Origin: Chloroflexota bacterium
Lineage (GTDB): Bacteria; Chloroflexota; Anaerolineae; Anaerolineales; DRMV01
Assembly (NCBI GenBank): GCA_013153335.1
Contig: JAADEP010000065.1
Span: 1-9,468 of the forward strand
DNA: 9,468 nucleotides
Direction of reading: 5' to 3'
A program made the position numbers and the translations under genes. Positions 1-4,837 of this stretch are shown here, in pieces (the first letter of the stretch is position 1; every line of letters starts with the position of its first letter). Below the pieces are notes generated by a model. It did no database searches and was not told the DNA's origin. It saw nothing but the letters and a program-made list of their open reading frames with translations.

Positions 1-461
1 TTGTCCAGGGTCGCGACGAAGATTTCCGGCTCGGGCAATCGCACGTACAGTACGCCGTCCTCAAACCAAATATCGTCTGGCCCTAGCTTGCCCAAGTCGA
101 CCCCTGCGATCACGATGCCATGGGCCACGAAGATGAGCCGATCGCCAAAGAGCACGTCCCAAATGCCTTCGGGCTGGGTGCGTGCGGTGATGACCTTTTC
201 GATGGTGTATTGCACGGTCTCAAGCCGGGCCAGCTGCCGCACCTGATGCACAATGGTTATCGGGTCCGGCTGTACTGTGGGCGTGGGATGCAACACTTGG
301 GCGACCTGGGTGCTGAGCGAAGCTTGCATCTGCTGGACGGGCGCAACGCCCTGGGTGAAGGAGGTCTGCAAGGCTTTCACGCTTTCGGTGATGCGGTACA
401 CGCCCCATCCCAAAATGCCCAAAACCGCCAGGGCAAAGAGAAAAGTACCAATCCGTCGCAT
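1..461 (-). CDS. DUF4230 family membrane-anchored protein (C-terminus cut off by window edge)
   Basis: The frame is open from an ATG at 461 to the left edge, giving 153 residues without a stop, so the C-terminus lies outside the window. Residues 4-24 form one hydrophobic segment after MRR, which reads as an N-terminal membrane anchor or uncleaved signal. A Gln/Thr-rich linker (about 30-65) follows. From about residue 70 the protein matches what I know of DUF4230: a Leu-x-Thr-like start (RLETVQYTIEKV), a strand around LFGDRLIFVAHG, the hallmark AGVDLGKL (119-126), and LPEPEIF (142-148). The molecular function of DUF4230 is unknown. An SD-like GAGGTGA lies 5 nt before the ATG, which supports this start. 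The gene begins 53 nt after the rho stop with no terminator between, so co-transcription with rho is likely. The domain call is from recognition, not a search. Confidence 0.85.
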   Translation of the reverse strand, partial: MRRIGTFLFALAVLGILGWGVYRITESVKALQTSFTQGVAPVQQMQASLSTQVAQVLHPTPTVQPDPITIVHQVRQLARLETVQYTIEKVITARTQPEGIWDVLFGDRLIFVAHGIVIAGVDLGKLGPDDIWFEDGVLYVRLPEPEIFVATLD

Positions 462-514
462 GGGTTCACCTCAAACCTTCGCGCAGCCTGGGCAGAGGGA
501 ACCGATAGGCCGCG

Positions 515-1801
515 CTAAATTTCTTCGGTCAGAGTTTCCAGGAACTCCATATTGTTGCGGGTCTTGCGTAAGCGGTCCAGGATGGCCTCGGTCGCGGTCG
601 CGATGTCCATGCCCGCGCCACCGGGGGGCGGGGTGATCATTTGTTGGAACATGCGGCGCATGAGCCACACCCGTTGCGTGATGTCGGGACCTAAGAGCAG
701 CTCTTCGCGCCGAGTCCCTGACCGGGTGATGTCGATAGCCGGGAAAATGCGTCGCTCTTGGAGCTTGCGCGAAAGGTGCAGCTCCATATTGCCCGTGCCC
801 TTGAATTCCTCATAAATGACGTCGTCCATCCGGGAGCCCGTGTCGATCAAGGCGGTCGCGATGATGGTGAGGGAGCCGCCGTTTTCGATATTGCGCGCAG
901 CGCCGAAGAAGCGCTTGGGCGGGTAAAGGGCCGAGGGATCCAGACCACCGGTGAGGGTACGACCGGACGGGGTGACGACCAAGTTGTACGCGCGGGCCAG
1001 CCGGGTGATGGAGTCGAGCAAGATCACCACGTCTTTGCCGATTTCGACCAACCGTTTGGCGCGCTCGAGCACCATTTCAGCCACGCGCACGTGGGATTGC
1101 ACGGGCTCGTCGAAGGTAGAGGAGATGACCTCCGCGTCCACGGAGCGGTCCATGTCGGTGACCTCTTCCGGACGTTCGCCGATGAGCGCAACCATCAAGT
1201 GCACGTCGGGGTACTTGGTCGAGATGGCGTTGGCGATTTGCTTGAGGATGGTGGTCTTGCCGGCCTTAGGGGGCGAAACGATGAGCCCGCGCTGACCGCG
1301 GCCAATGGGAGCGACCAGGTTGATGAGCCGGGTCGCGAGCGCGTAGCGGTCGGTCTCGAGGTCAAAGCGCTGATCGGGGAAGATGGGCACGAGGTCCTCG
1401 AAACGCGGTCGGCGGCGCGCTTCTTCGGGCGTGAGACCATTGACGCTCTCGACGCGTAAGAGCGCGTGGTGCTTTTCCGTATTGCGCGGGGGGCGTACAT
1501 AGCCCATAACCAGGTCACCGGGCCGTAAGCCGTGGCGCCGGATTTGGGCAGGCGAGACGTAAATATCGTCCGGGCCGGGGCGATAACGCCGGGCCCGCAA
1601 AAAGCCCACGCCCGAGTCGGGCAAGATTTCGAGGATGCCCCCGCGCAGTTCCAGGCCATTGCGTTCTGCCTCAGCGCGGCGGATGGCGACAATGAGCTCA
1701 TCCTTCTTCAGCCGGCTATAGCGCGGGATGCGGAGCTCTTTCGCGCGTCGGCGCAACTCGGCCAAGGTCGCTTTTTCCAGTTCTGCCACTTGGGTCGCCA
1801 T
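515..1801 (-). CDS. rho: Transcription termination factor Rho
   Basis: A 428-residue hexameric RNA-dependent ATPase/helicase that ends transcription at Rho-dependent sites. Order: Rho_N helical domain (about 9-45), cold-shock-like RNA-binding domain (about 52-120, with GVGFLRA and GPDDIYVSPAQIRR), then the RecA-type motor. Walker A is SPPKAGKT (176-183). GERPEEVTDM (208-217) carries the catalytic Glu region. Walker B is VVILLDS (258-264). The central-pore loop region EEFKGTGNMELHLSR (331-345) and SGTRREELL (361-369) are intact, so the enzyme looks functional. Length is normal (E. coli Rho is 419), with no large insertion in the RNA-binding domain. An upstream in-frame GTG at 1816 would add five residues, but GAGG overlapping that codon is the apparent ribosome binding site for the ATG at 1801. 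DUF4230 follows 53 nt downstream on the same strand. Confidence 0.97.
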   Translation of the reverse strand: MATQVAELEKATLAELRRRAKELRIPRYSRLKKDELIVAIRRAEAERNGLELRGGILEILPDSGVGFLRARRYRPGPDDIYVSPAQIRRHGLRPGDLVMGYVRPPRNTEKHHALLRVESVNGLTPEEARRRPRFEDLVPIFPDQRFDLETDRYALATRLINLVAPIGRGQRGLIVSPPKAGKTTILKQIANAISTKYPDVHLMVALIGERPEEVTDMDRSVDAEVISSTFDEPVQSHVRVAEMVLERAKRLVEIGKDVVILLDSITRLARAYNLVVTPSGRTLTGGLDPSALYPPKRFFGAARNIENGGSLTIIATALIDTGSRMDDVIYEEFKGTGNMELHLSRKLQERRIFPAIDITRSGTRREELLLGPDITQRVWLMRRMFQQMITPPPGGAGMDIATATEAILDRLRKTRNNMEFLETLTEEI

Positions 1802-1808
1802 GGGTGCC

Positions 1809-1816
1809 AACCTCAC
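1809..1816 (-). promoter_or_regulatory. Ribosome binding site that decides the rho start
   Basis: On the minus strand GTGAGGTT spans 1816-1809. Its GAGG core (1814-1811) lies 9 nt before the ATG at 1801. The GTG at 1816 is in frame but has no purine-rich SD of its own and would bury this site inside the gene, so the ATG is the better start. Confidence 0.6.
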
Positions 1817-1862
1817 TGCTTGGGATGATGGGATATCGGTTTAGGGTAGGAAGGTACGCGGG

Positions 1863-1893
1863 CCCGGTTCGCCCACGAAAAAACGGTACCGGG
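1863..1893 (-). other. Small hairpin in the rho leader
   Basis: CCCGGT (1863-1868) can pair with ACCGGG (1888-1893), six GC-rich pairs. The 19-nt loop includes a run of six U's when read on the minus strand. It sits between the proposed rho promoter and the start codon. Rho is autoregulated through its leader in E. coli, but nothing here proves a regulatory role. The stem is short and could be chance. Confidence 0.25.
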
Positions 1894-1907
1894 ACAAGAC
1901 GCGCGCT

Positions 1908-1936
1908 ACCATAGGGCGTATGCCCGCGCGCGGCAA
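1908..1936 (-). promoter_or_regulatory. Candidate sigma70-type promoter for rho
   Basis: On the minus strand, TTGCCG (1936-1931) and TATGGT (1913-1908) are separated by exactly 17 bp. Each box matches four of six consensus bases. Transcription would start near 1901, leaving a leader of about 100 nt before the rho ATG. It lies just downstream of the terminator of the preceding gene, where a new promoter is expected. The boxes are imperfect, so this is a moderate call. Confidence 0.4.
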
Positions 1937-1974
1937 CATCGTAGCGTATAAGGCAAAGGCGTCAGTCTTGAGCA

Positions 1975-2025
1975 TCAAAAAGACAAAACAAGAAGCTTCG
2001 CGCGCGCGTCTTGGCGCCGCGAGGC
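1975..2025 (-). terminator. Intrinsic terminator of the 125-residue-protein gene
   Basis: Arms 1995-2007 and 2014-2025 form about 11 mostly G-C pairs, with one bulge (2003) and one A/C mismatch on the minus strand, closing a 6-nt loop (2008-2013). On the minus strand the stem is followed directly by a U-rich tract (1994-1975: TTCTTGTTTTGTCTTTTTGA). It lies about 170 nt after the stop of the upstream gene and just before the proposed rho promoter, so it would insulate the two units. Confidence 0.65.
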
Positions 2026-2053
2026 TTGATCGATAGGATGCCTATCGTCGAGC
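2024..2053. other. Strong hairpin next to the terminator
   Basis: GCTTGA (2024-2029) plus CGATAGG (2031-2037) pair with CCTATCG (2041-2047) plus TCGAGC (2048-2053). This gives 13 pairs (one G-T) with a single bulge at 2030 and a 3-nt loop ATG. It touches the terminator stem at 2024-2025, so the two hairpins would stack in tandem in the transcript. It has no U-tract of its own. It could protect the mRNA 3' end or act as a roadblock. Confidence 0.5.
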
Positions 2054-2194
2054 ATACCTGAGCCAGAGGGGTGCCGACAACTCATGGAAGGATCCCCAAT
2101 GCCTCCCTGGGCCCAGGGGAAAGGGTGAAGCGCGACAACGTACCTACGGAAACGGATTTGAACCAGGCGAGCGACTTCCCCAGCGTGCACCAGG
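2054..2194. other. 3' untranslated stretch with a 14-bp palindrome
   Basis: No gene is supported here. CCCTGGGCCCAGGG (2105-2118) is a perfect palindrome that could fold as a short GC hairpin. The reading frame that crosses 1975-2226 starts inside the neighbouring gene in another frame and runs through the terminator, so it is not believed. With the two hairpins further left, this forms a structured region of about 200 nt between the 125-residue gene and rho. Confidence 0.4.
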
Positions 2195-2572
2195 TCAAAA
2201 CGTGAAGTCGTCGGAATCGTCCTCATTGAGTTCCGTGAGGTTTTCCAAGACCTCTTGCGGCAGCAAGACCCACAACGTCAAGACATCGCCCTCCTCCGTG
2301 GGCTCATACTGCGCGGCCGCGATTGGGACTTGCTGAACCAAGCCCAAGGGCGTGCGGAATTCGAGGAAAATATTTTCCTTCTCCCGCCACGCGCGATGGC
2401 AACGCTCGATCAGAGCTGGGCCGTTCAGCGCGCGTACCCGGGTGCGGGCGAGCATCGCGGTACGCGGCGGGCCCTCCAAAATCCCCAAGAACAGCTCCCC
2501 CATGGCCGGCTGGATGGGTTCAAAGATGGGCGTCGGTCCCTCGATGATCGTGATCTTCCGTTCCTCGTCCAT
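2195..2572 (-). CDS. Conserved-looking hypothetical protein with acidic C-terminal tail
   Basis: A 125-residue soluble protein that I do not recognise. There is no signal peptide or membrane segment. The body (about 5-108) alternates hydrophobic strands (KITIIEG, GELFLGILEG, NIFLEF, DVLTLWVLL) with one likely helix (52-64, PALIERCHRAWRE), suggesting a small mostly-beta domain. The last 12 residues are strongly acidic and end in aromatic residues (EDDSDDFTF). The start ATG at 2572 is preceded by AGGAG at an 11-nt spacing and by a good promoter about 30 bp upstream, which argues for a real gene. It is monocistronic: a terminator follows, and a repeat region and a plus-strand tRNA lie upstream. 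Codon and GC usage look like its neighbours. Confidence 0.8.
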   Translation of the reverse strand: MDEERKITIIEGPTPIFEPIQPAMGELFLGILEGPPRTAMLARTRVRALNGPALIERCHRAWREKENIFLEFRTPLGLVQQVPIAAAQYEPTEEGDVLTLWVLLPQEVLENLTELNEDDSDDFTF

Positions 2573-2604
2573 GGGCCATCTTTCTCCTTGCCGTTGTGGC
2601 TTTT

Positions 2605-2632
2605 ATCATACCATGTTTTGCCGCGCGCGCAA
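2605..2632 (-). promoter_or_regulatory. Sigma70-type promoter of the 125-residue-protein gene
   Basis: On the minus strand TTGCGC (2632-2627) and TATGAT (2610-2605) are 16 bp apart. Transcription would start near 2598, about 26 nt before the ATG at 2572 and with the SD inside this short leader. The same -35 hexamer, TTGCGC, occurs in the tRNA-Ser promoter. The promoter lies between the gene and the left inverted-repeat element, so that element does not supply it. Confidence 0.6.
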
Positions 2633-2657
2633 GGCGTGCAGAGTGCGAGCTCCTCGC

Positions 2658-2909
2658 GGGTGCACGCAAATGTTGTAGAAACCGTCAAGCGATGAGGGGG
2701 GAGGCGAGAGGGCTGTCGCTGTTGGGCCAGCCCAGCGAGCCTTGAGCACGGCCTCCCAGCTCGCCATTTCCCATAGCGCATGTCGTTCCAAAGCCGATTG
2801 AGGGCGTGGGTCGTGGTTTCTGGGGGCGAAATCCTGGGTTAGGCGAGCATCATCCGCTGCAGGCTGGCTCTTTTTTTATCTCTCACTTCTACGAGATTTG
2901 CCTGCACCC
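2658..2909. mobile_element. MITE-like element, copy 1 (252 bp)
   Basis: The left end (2658-2681) begins GGGTGCACGCAAATG and ends TTGTAGAAA. The right end (2886-2909) is its reverse complement at 20 of 24 positions. The interior carries no transposase. Near the right end a T-run (2871-2877) precedes the inverted repeat. Terminal inverted repeats plus small size and a second copy next door are the signature of a non-autonomous transposable element. No clear target-site duplication is visible in the flanks, so a structured RNA or other repeated element remains possible. The greater decay of its right end suggests this copy is older than, or less constrained than, copy 2. Confidence 0.6.
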
Positions 2910-2917
2910 CGGCGGGC

Positions 2918-3160
2918 GGGTGCACGCAAATGTTGTAGAAACGGTCAAGCGGCGGACGAAGGGGCTGTCGTCATTGAGCCAAGCAGGGCAGGCCTTGAGC
3001 ACGGCTCCCGCCCGTTATCTTCTATAGCGCATGGCATTCCAAAGCCGATAGGGAGCGTGGGTCGTGGTTTCTGGGGGCGAAATCCCGTGTTGGGCGAGCA
3101 TCATCCGCGACAGCCCGGCTTTTGTTTTATTTCCCATTTCTACAAGATTTGCGTGCACCC
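2918..3160. mobile_element. MITE-like element, copy 2 (243 bp)
   Basis: The left end (2918-2941) is identical to that of copy 1. The right end (3137-3160) is its reverse complement at 23 of 24 positions, so the inverted repeats are almost perfect. A T-rich stretch (3119-3132) precedes the right end, as in copy 1. The interior is a diverged homologue of copy 1, about 9 bp shorter, mainly from a deletion near the left. The element ends 15 bp before the -35 box of the tRNA-Ser promoter, so it lies beside that promoter without breaking it. No transposase is visible in the window. Confidence 0.65.
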
Positions 3161-3175
3161 CTCAGGCGTTCTCTC

Positions 3176-3204
3176 TTGCGCGGGCGGGGATGCGTTGGTA
3201 TAAT
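3176..3204 (+). promoter_or_regulatory. Sigma70-type promoter of the tRNA-Ser gene
   Basis: TTGCGC (3176-3181) and a perfect TATAAT (3199-3204) are spaced by exactly 17 bp. Transcription would begin around 3211, about 9 nt before the mature tRNA 5' end. This is the strongest promoter in the window, as expected for a tRNA gene. Confidence 0.8.
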
Positions 3205-3219
3205 AAGGGCGCTTTGTGT

Positions 3220-3309
3220 GGAGAGGTCGCGTAGTCCGGCCGAGCGCGCCCGCCTGGAGAGCGGGTAGGCCCTACCAGGGCCTCGCGGGTTCAAATCCCG
3301 CCCTCTCCG
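3220..3309 (+). tRNA. tRNA-Ser, anticodon GGA
   Basis: A class II tRNA with a complete cloverleaf, reading serine codons UCC/UCU. The acceptor stem GGAGAGG (3220-3226) pairs with CCTCTCC (3302-3308). The anticodon stem CCCGC (3249-3253) pairs with GCGGG (3261-3265) around the loop CTGGAGA, placing anticodon GGA at 3256-3258. The long variable arm AGGCCCT/AGGGCCT (3267-3273 with 3277-3283) has seven pairs and is typical of serine tRNAs. The T arm GCGGG-TTCAAAT-CCCGC spans 3285-3301, and the discriminator base is G3309, also usual for Ser. The 3' CCA is not encoded (3310-3312 is CCT), so it must be added enzymatically. Confidence 0.97.
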
Positions 3310-3312
3310 CCT

Positions 3313-3360
3313 AAGCGCCTCCATGAATACCGCCGTTCAGGAGGCGCTTCTTTATTTCTT
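3313..3360 (+). terminator. Intrinsic terminator after tRNA-Ser
   Basis: AAGCGCCTCC (3313-3322) pairs perfectly with GGAGGCGCTT (3340-3349). Inside, after one bulged A, TGAA/TTCA adds four pairs (3324-3327 with 3336-3339) around an 8-nt loop. A T-rich tract (3348-3360) follows. It starts three bases after the tRNA 3' end and ends 26 bases before the ATPase start codon. Confidence 0.9.
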
Positions 3361-3386
3361 AGCGCCCTTTTGAGGAGTACGTCTTA

Positions 3387-4667
3387 ATGCCCCCGCATAC
3401 CTTTGTCCCGCCCCCGGTTCGTTCGCTACGTGATGTTGGTCTGCCGGTCTTGTGGTTGCTCGACCACGCTTTGCGCATCTTCTACTTTCAAGGCTACCTC
3501 ACCGGCAATCAGCTGGCCGACGCGATGGCCTTACCCTTTGGTTTGGTCGAAGAGTACATCCTAGACCATCTCAAACGAGAAAAACTTATCGAGGTAAAAG
3601 CCGCGCGACACCGCATCGGAATGGGCGGCTTTGAATACGCGCTCACTAGCGAAGGCGCACGTCGAGCACGCGAGGCTTTAGAACGCTCGCAATATGCGGG
3701 TCCCGTCCCCGTCCCTCTGGCCGTCTATACGCAGGCGGTTCGTCAGCAAGCTCGCCAACGCACGATTGTGACCGAGCGGGAAATGCGCCAAGCCTTGCGC
3801 CATTTGGTGCTGCGCGAGGACGTCTTCCATCGCCTTGGGCCTGCCGTCAATTCGGGTAGCTCTATTTTTCTGTATGGCCCCCCAGGCAATGGTAAAACCA
3901 GTATCGCCGAGGCTATCGGGCGGTACCTTTTGCGGGATACAATCTATATTCCCCATGCCATCTATATCGATGGGCAAGTCGTCGTGCTCTACGACCCCTT
4001 GCATCACCACAAAGCCAACGGTAAGACGCGAGCCAACAACAATGATGCCCAGCGCGACCGACGTTGGATCCAAATTCACCGGCCCTTCATCATGGTGGGC
4101 GGCGAGCTCACACTCAAAGACTTGGATTTGATCTTTGACCCCGTTACGAAGTACTACCAAGCGCCTGTACAAGTCAAAGCCAACGGCGGCATGCTTTTGG
4201 TCGACGACTTTGGCCGACAACAAGTCCCGCCCAAAGACCTGCTCAACCGATGGATTGTGCCCTTGGAAAGTCGTGTGGATTACCTCACTATGCATACCGG
4301 GCACAAAATCATGGTGCCCTTTGACGTACTCGCGGTGTTCTCGACGAACTTGCCTCCCAAGGATTTGGTGGATGAAGCCTTCTTACGCCGTCTACGGCAT
4401 AAAATCCACATTAGTGATCCCGGTCTGGAAGAATTCCGCGAGATATGCCGTCGGATCACGAAGGCCAAGGGTATCCCGTATAGCGAGCGAGGACTGGCAT
4501 ATCTTTTGCAAGAATGGTATGTCAAGCACAACCGGCCTTTCCGCGCGACCCATCCTCGCGATTTGTGCAATCACGTCGTCGATATCGCGCGCTATCGAGG
4601 GGTGCAACCCGCCATGACCCCTGAGTTGCTTGACGCGGCCGCCCAGGTATACTTTGTCGATATGTAA
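3387..4667 (+). CDS. Winged-helix AAA+ ATPase of unknown role
   Basis: A 426-residue cytoplasmic AAA+ protein. Residues about 14-100 form a winged-helix-like domain ending in YALTSEGARRAREALE, followed by a linker with QYAGPVPVPL (102-111). The ATPase domain has Walker A GPPGNGKT (164-171), Walker B LLVDDF (270-275), a sensor-1 Asn in STNLPP (N321), an Arg-finger cluster FLRRLRHK (332-339) and a C-terminal helical lid. The roughly 100 residues between Walker A and B are longer than usual and contain YDPLHHHKANGK (202-213) and IMVGGELTLKDLDLIFDP (235-252). I recognise the overall pattern as an uncharacterised bacterial AAA family, but not a function. The start is supported by GAGGAG 9 nt upstream. 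The gene stands alone on this strand behind the tRNA, with no obvious promoter of its own. Confidence 0.9.
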   Translation: MPPHTFVPPPVRSLRDVGLPVLWLLDHALRIFYFQGYLTGNQLADAMALPFGLVEEYILDHLKREKLIEVKAARHRIGMGGFEYALTSEGARRAREALERSQYAGPVPVPLAVYTQAVRQQARQRTIVTEREMRQALRHLVLREDVFHRLGPAVNSGSSIFLYGPPGNGKTSIAEAIGRYLLRDTIYIPHAIYIDGQVVVLYDPLHHHKANGKTRANNNDAQRDRRWIQIHRPFIMVGGELTLKDLDLIFDPVTKYYQAPVQVKANGGMLLVDDFGRQQVPPKDLLNRWIVPLESRVDYLTMHTGHKIMVPFDVLAVFSTNLPPKDLVDEAFLRRLRHKIHISDPGLEEFREICRRITKAKGIPYSERGLAYLLQEWYVKHNRPFRATHPRDLCNHVVDIARYRGVQPAMTPELLDAAAQVYFVDM

Positions 4668-4723
4668 CTCGTCCGCAAATGCATCACCCGAAACCACACG
4701 ACCCACCGGCCACAGCCGATACG

Positions 4724-4763
4724 ACAACGGCCATCGGTCATGCGCGACCGATGGCCGTTGTTT
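4724..4763. terminator. Long perfect hairpin between convergent genes
   Basis: Arms 4724-4739 and 4746-4761 form 16 uninterrupted pairs around a 6-nt loop ATGCGC. The stem begins ACAACGGCC and is followed only by a short T run (4761-4763). It lies 56 nt after the ATPase stop and about 75 nt after the deaminase stop on the other strand, so it probably ends transcription in both directions. The lack of a long U-tract makes pure intrinsic termination less certain than for the tRNA terminator. Confidence 0.7.
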
Positions 4764-4790
4764 CAGGCAAGCGGCGTTAGGCGGTTCCCA

Positions 4791-4835
4791 TCGACCGAGC
4801 ACCTTCGGTCGACGGTGCCCCAAGCCGATATCGGC
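4791..4835. other. Second hairpin and 12-bp palindrome in the convergent spacer
   Basis: TCGACCGA (4791-4798) pairs with TCGGTCGA (4805-4812) over 8 bp with a 6-nt loop GCACCT. GCCGATATCGGC (4824-4835) is a perfect 12-bp palindrome ending two bases before the deaminase stop codon. Neither is followed by a T-run. They may help end minus-strand transcription or bind a protein. The palindrome could be a dimeric repressor-type site, but there is no promoter beside it. Confidence 0.45.
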
Positions 4836-4837
4836 GA

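Larger units (their letters stand above)
2658..3160. repeat. Tandem pair of about 245-bp direct repeats, each with inverted ends
   Basis: Two homologous units in the same orientation, separated by 8 bp (2910-2917), fill most of the gap between the minus-strand 125-residue gene and the tRNA. By eye they agree over most of their length with a few small indels. The best-conserved parts are the 24-bp left ends (identical) and a 31-bp identical core (2804-2834 = 3055-3085). No convincing gene lies inside. Frames crossing the pair simply translate the same repeat twice. Confidence 0.9.

Noticed and set aside
758..1459. 233-residue plus-strand open frame
   Set aside because: It lies entirely antisense to the intact rho gene, has no recognisable domain, and is explained by GC-rich codon composition.
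2139..2190. T-loop-like GGTTCAAATCC on the minus strand, suggesting a tRNA
   Set aside because: The flanking bases do not make a five-pair T stem, and no acceptor or anticodon stem can be drawn around it.
1975..2226. 83-residue minus-strand frame
   Set aside because: Begins inside the 125-residue gene in another frame and runs through two hairpins and the terminator U-tract.
2658..3160. CRISPR array
   Set aside because: Only two units of about 245 bp with inverted ends. The repeats are far too long, and there are no short regularly spaced repeats or cas genes.
2806..3203. Plus-strand frames of 73 and 101 residues with a shared sequence
   Set aside because: The shared peptide is just the two copies of the inverted-repeat element translated in the same frame. 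There is no start signal, and the frames end outside the element at random points.
3678..4304. 208-residue minus-strand open frame
   Set aside because: Antisense to the ATPase motifs (Walker A and B are on the plus strand). It is a shadow frame.
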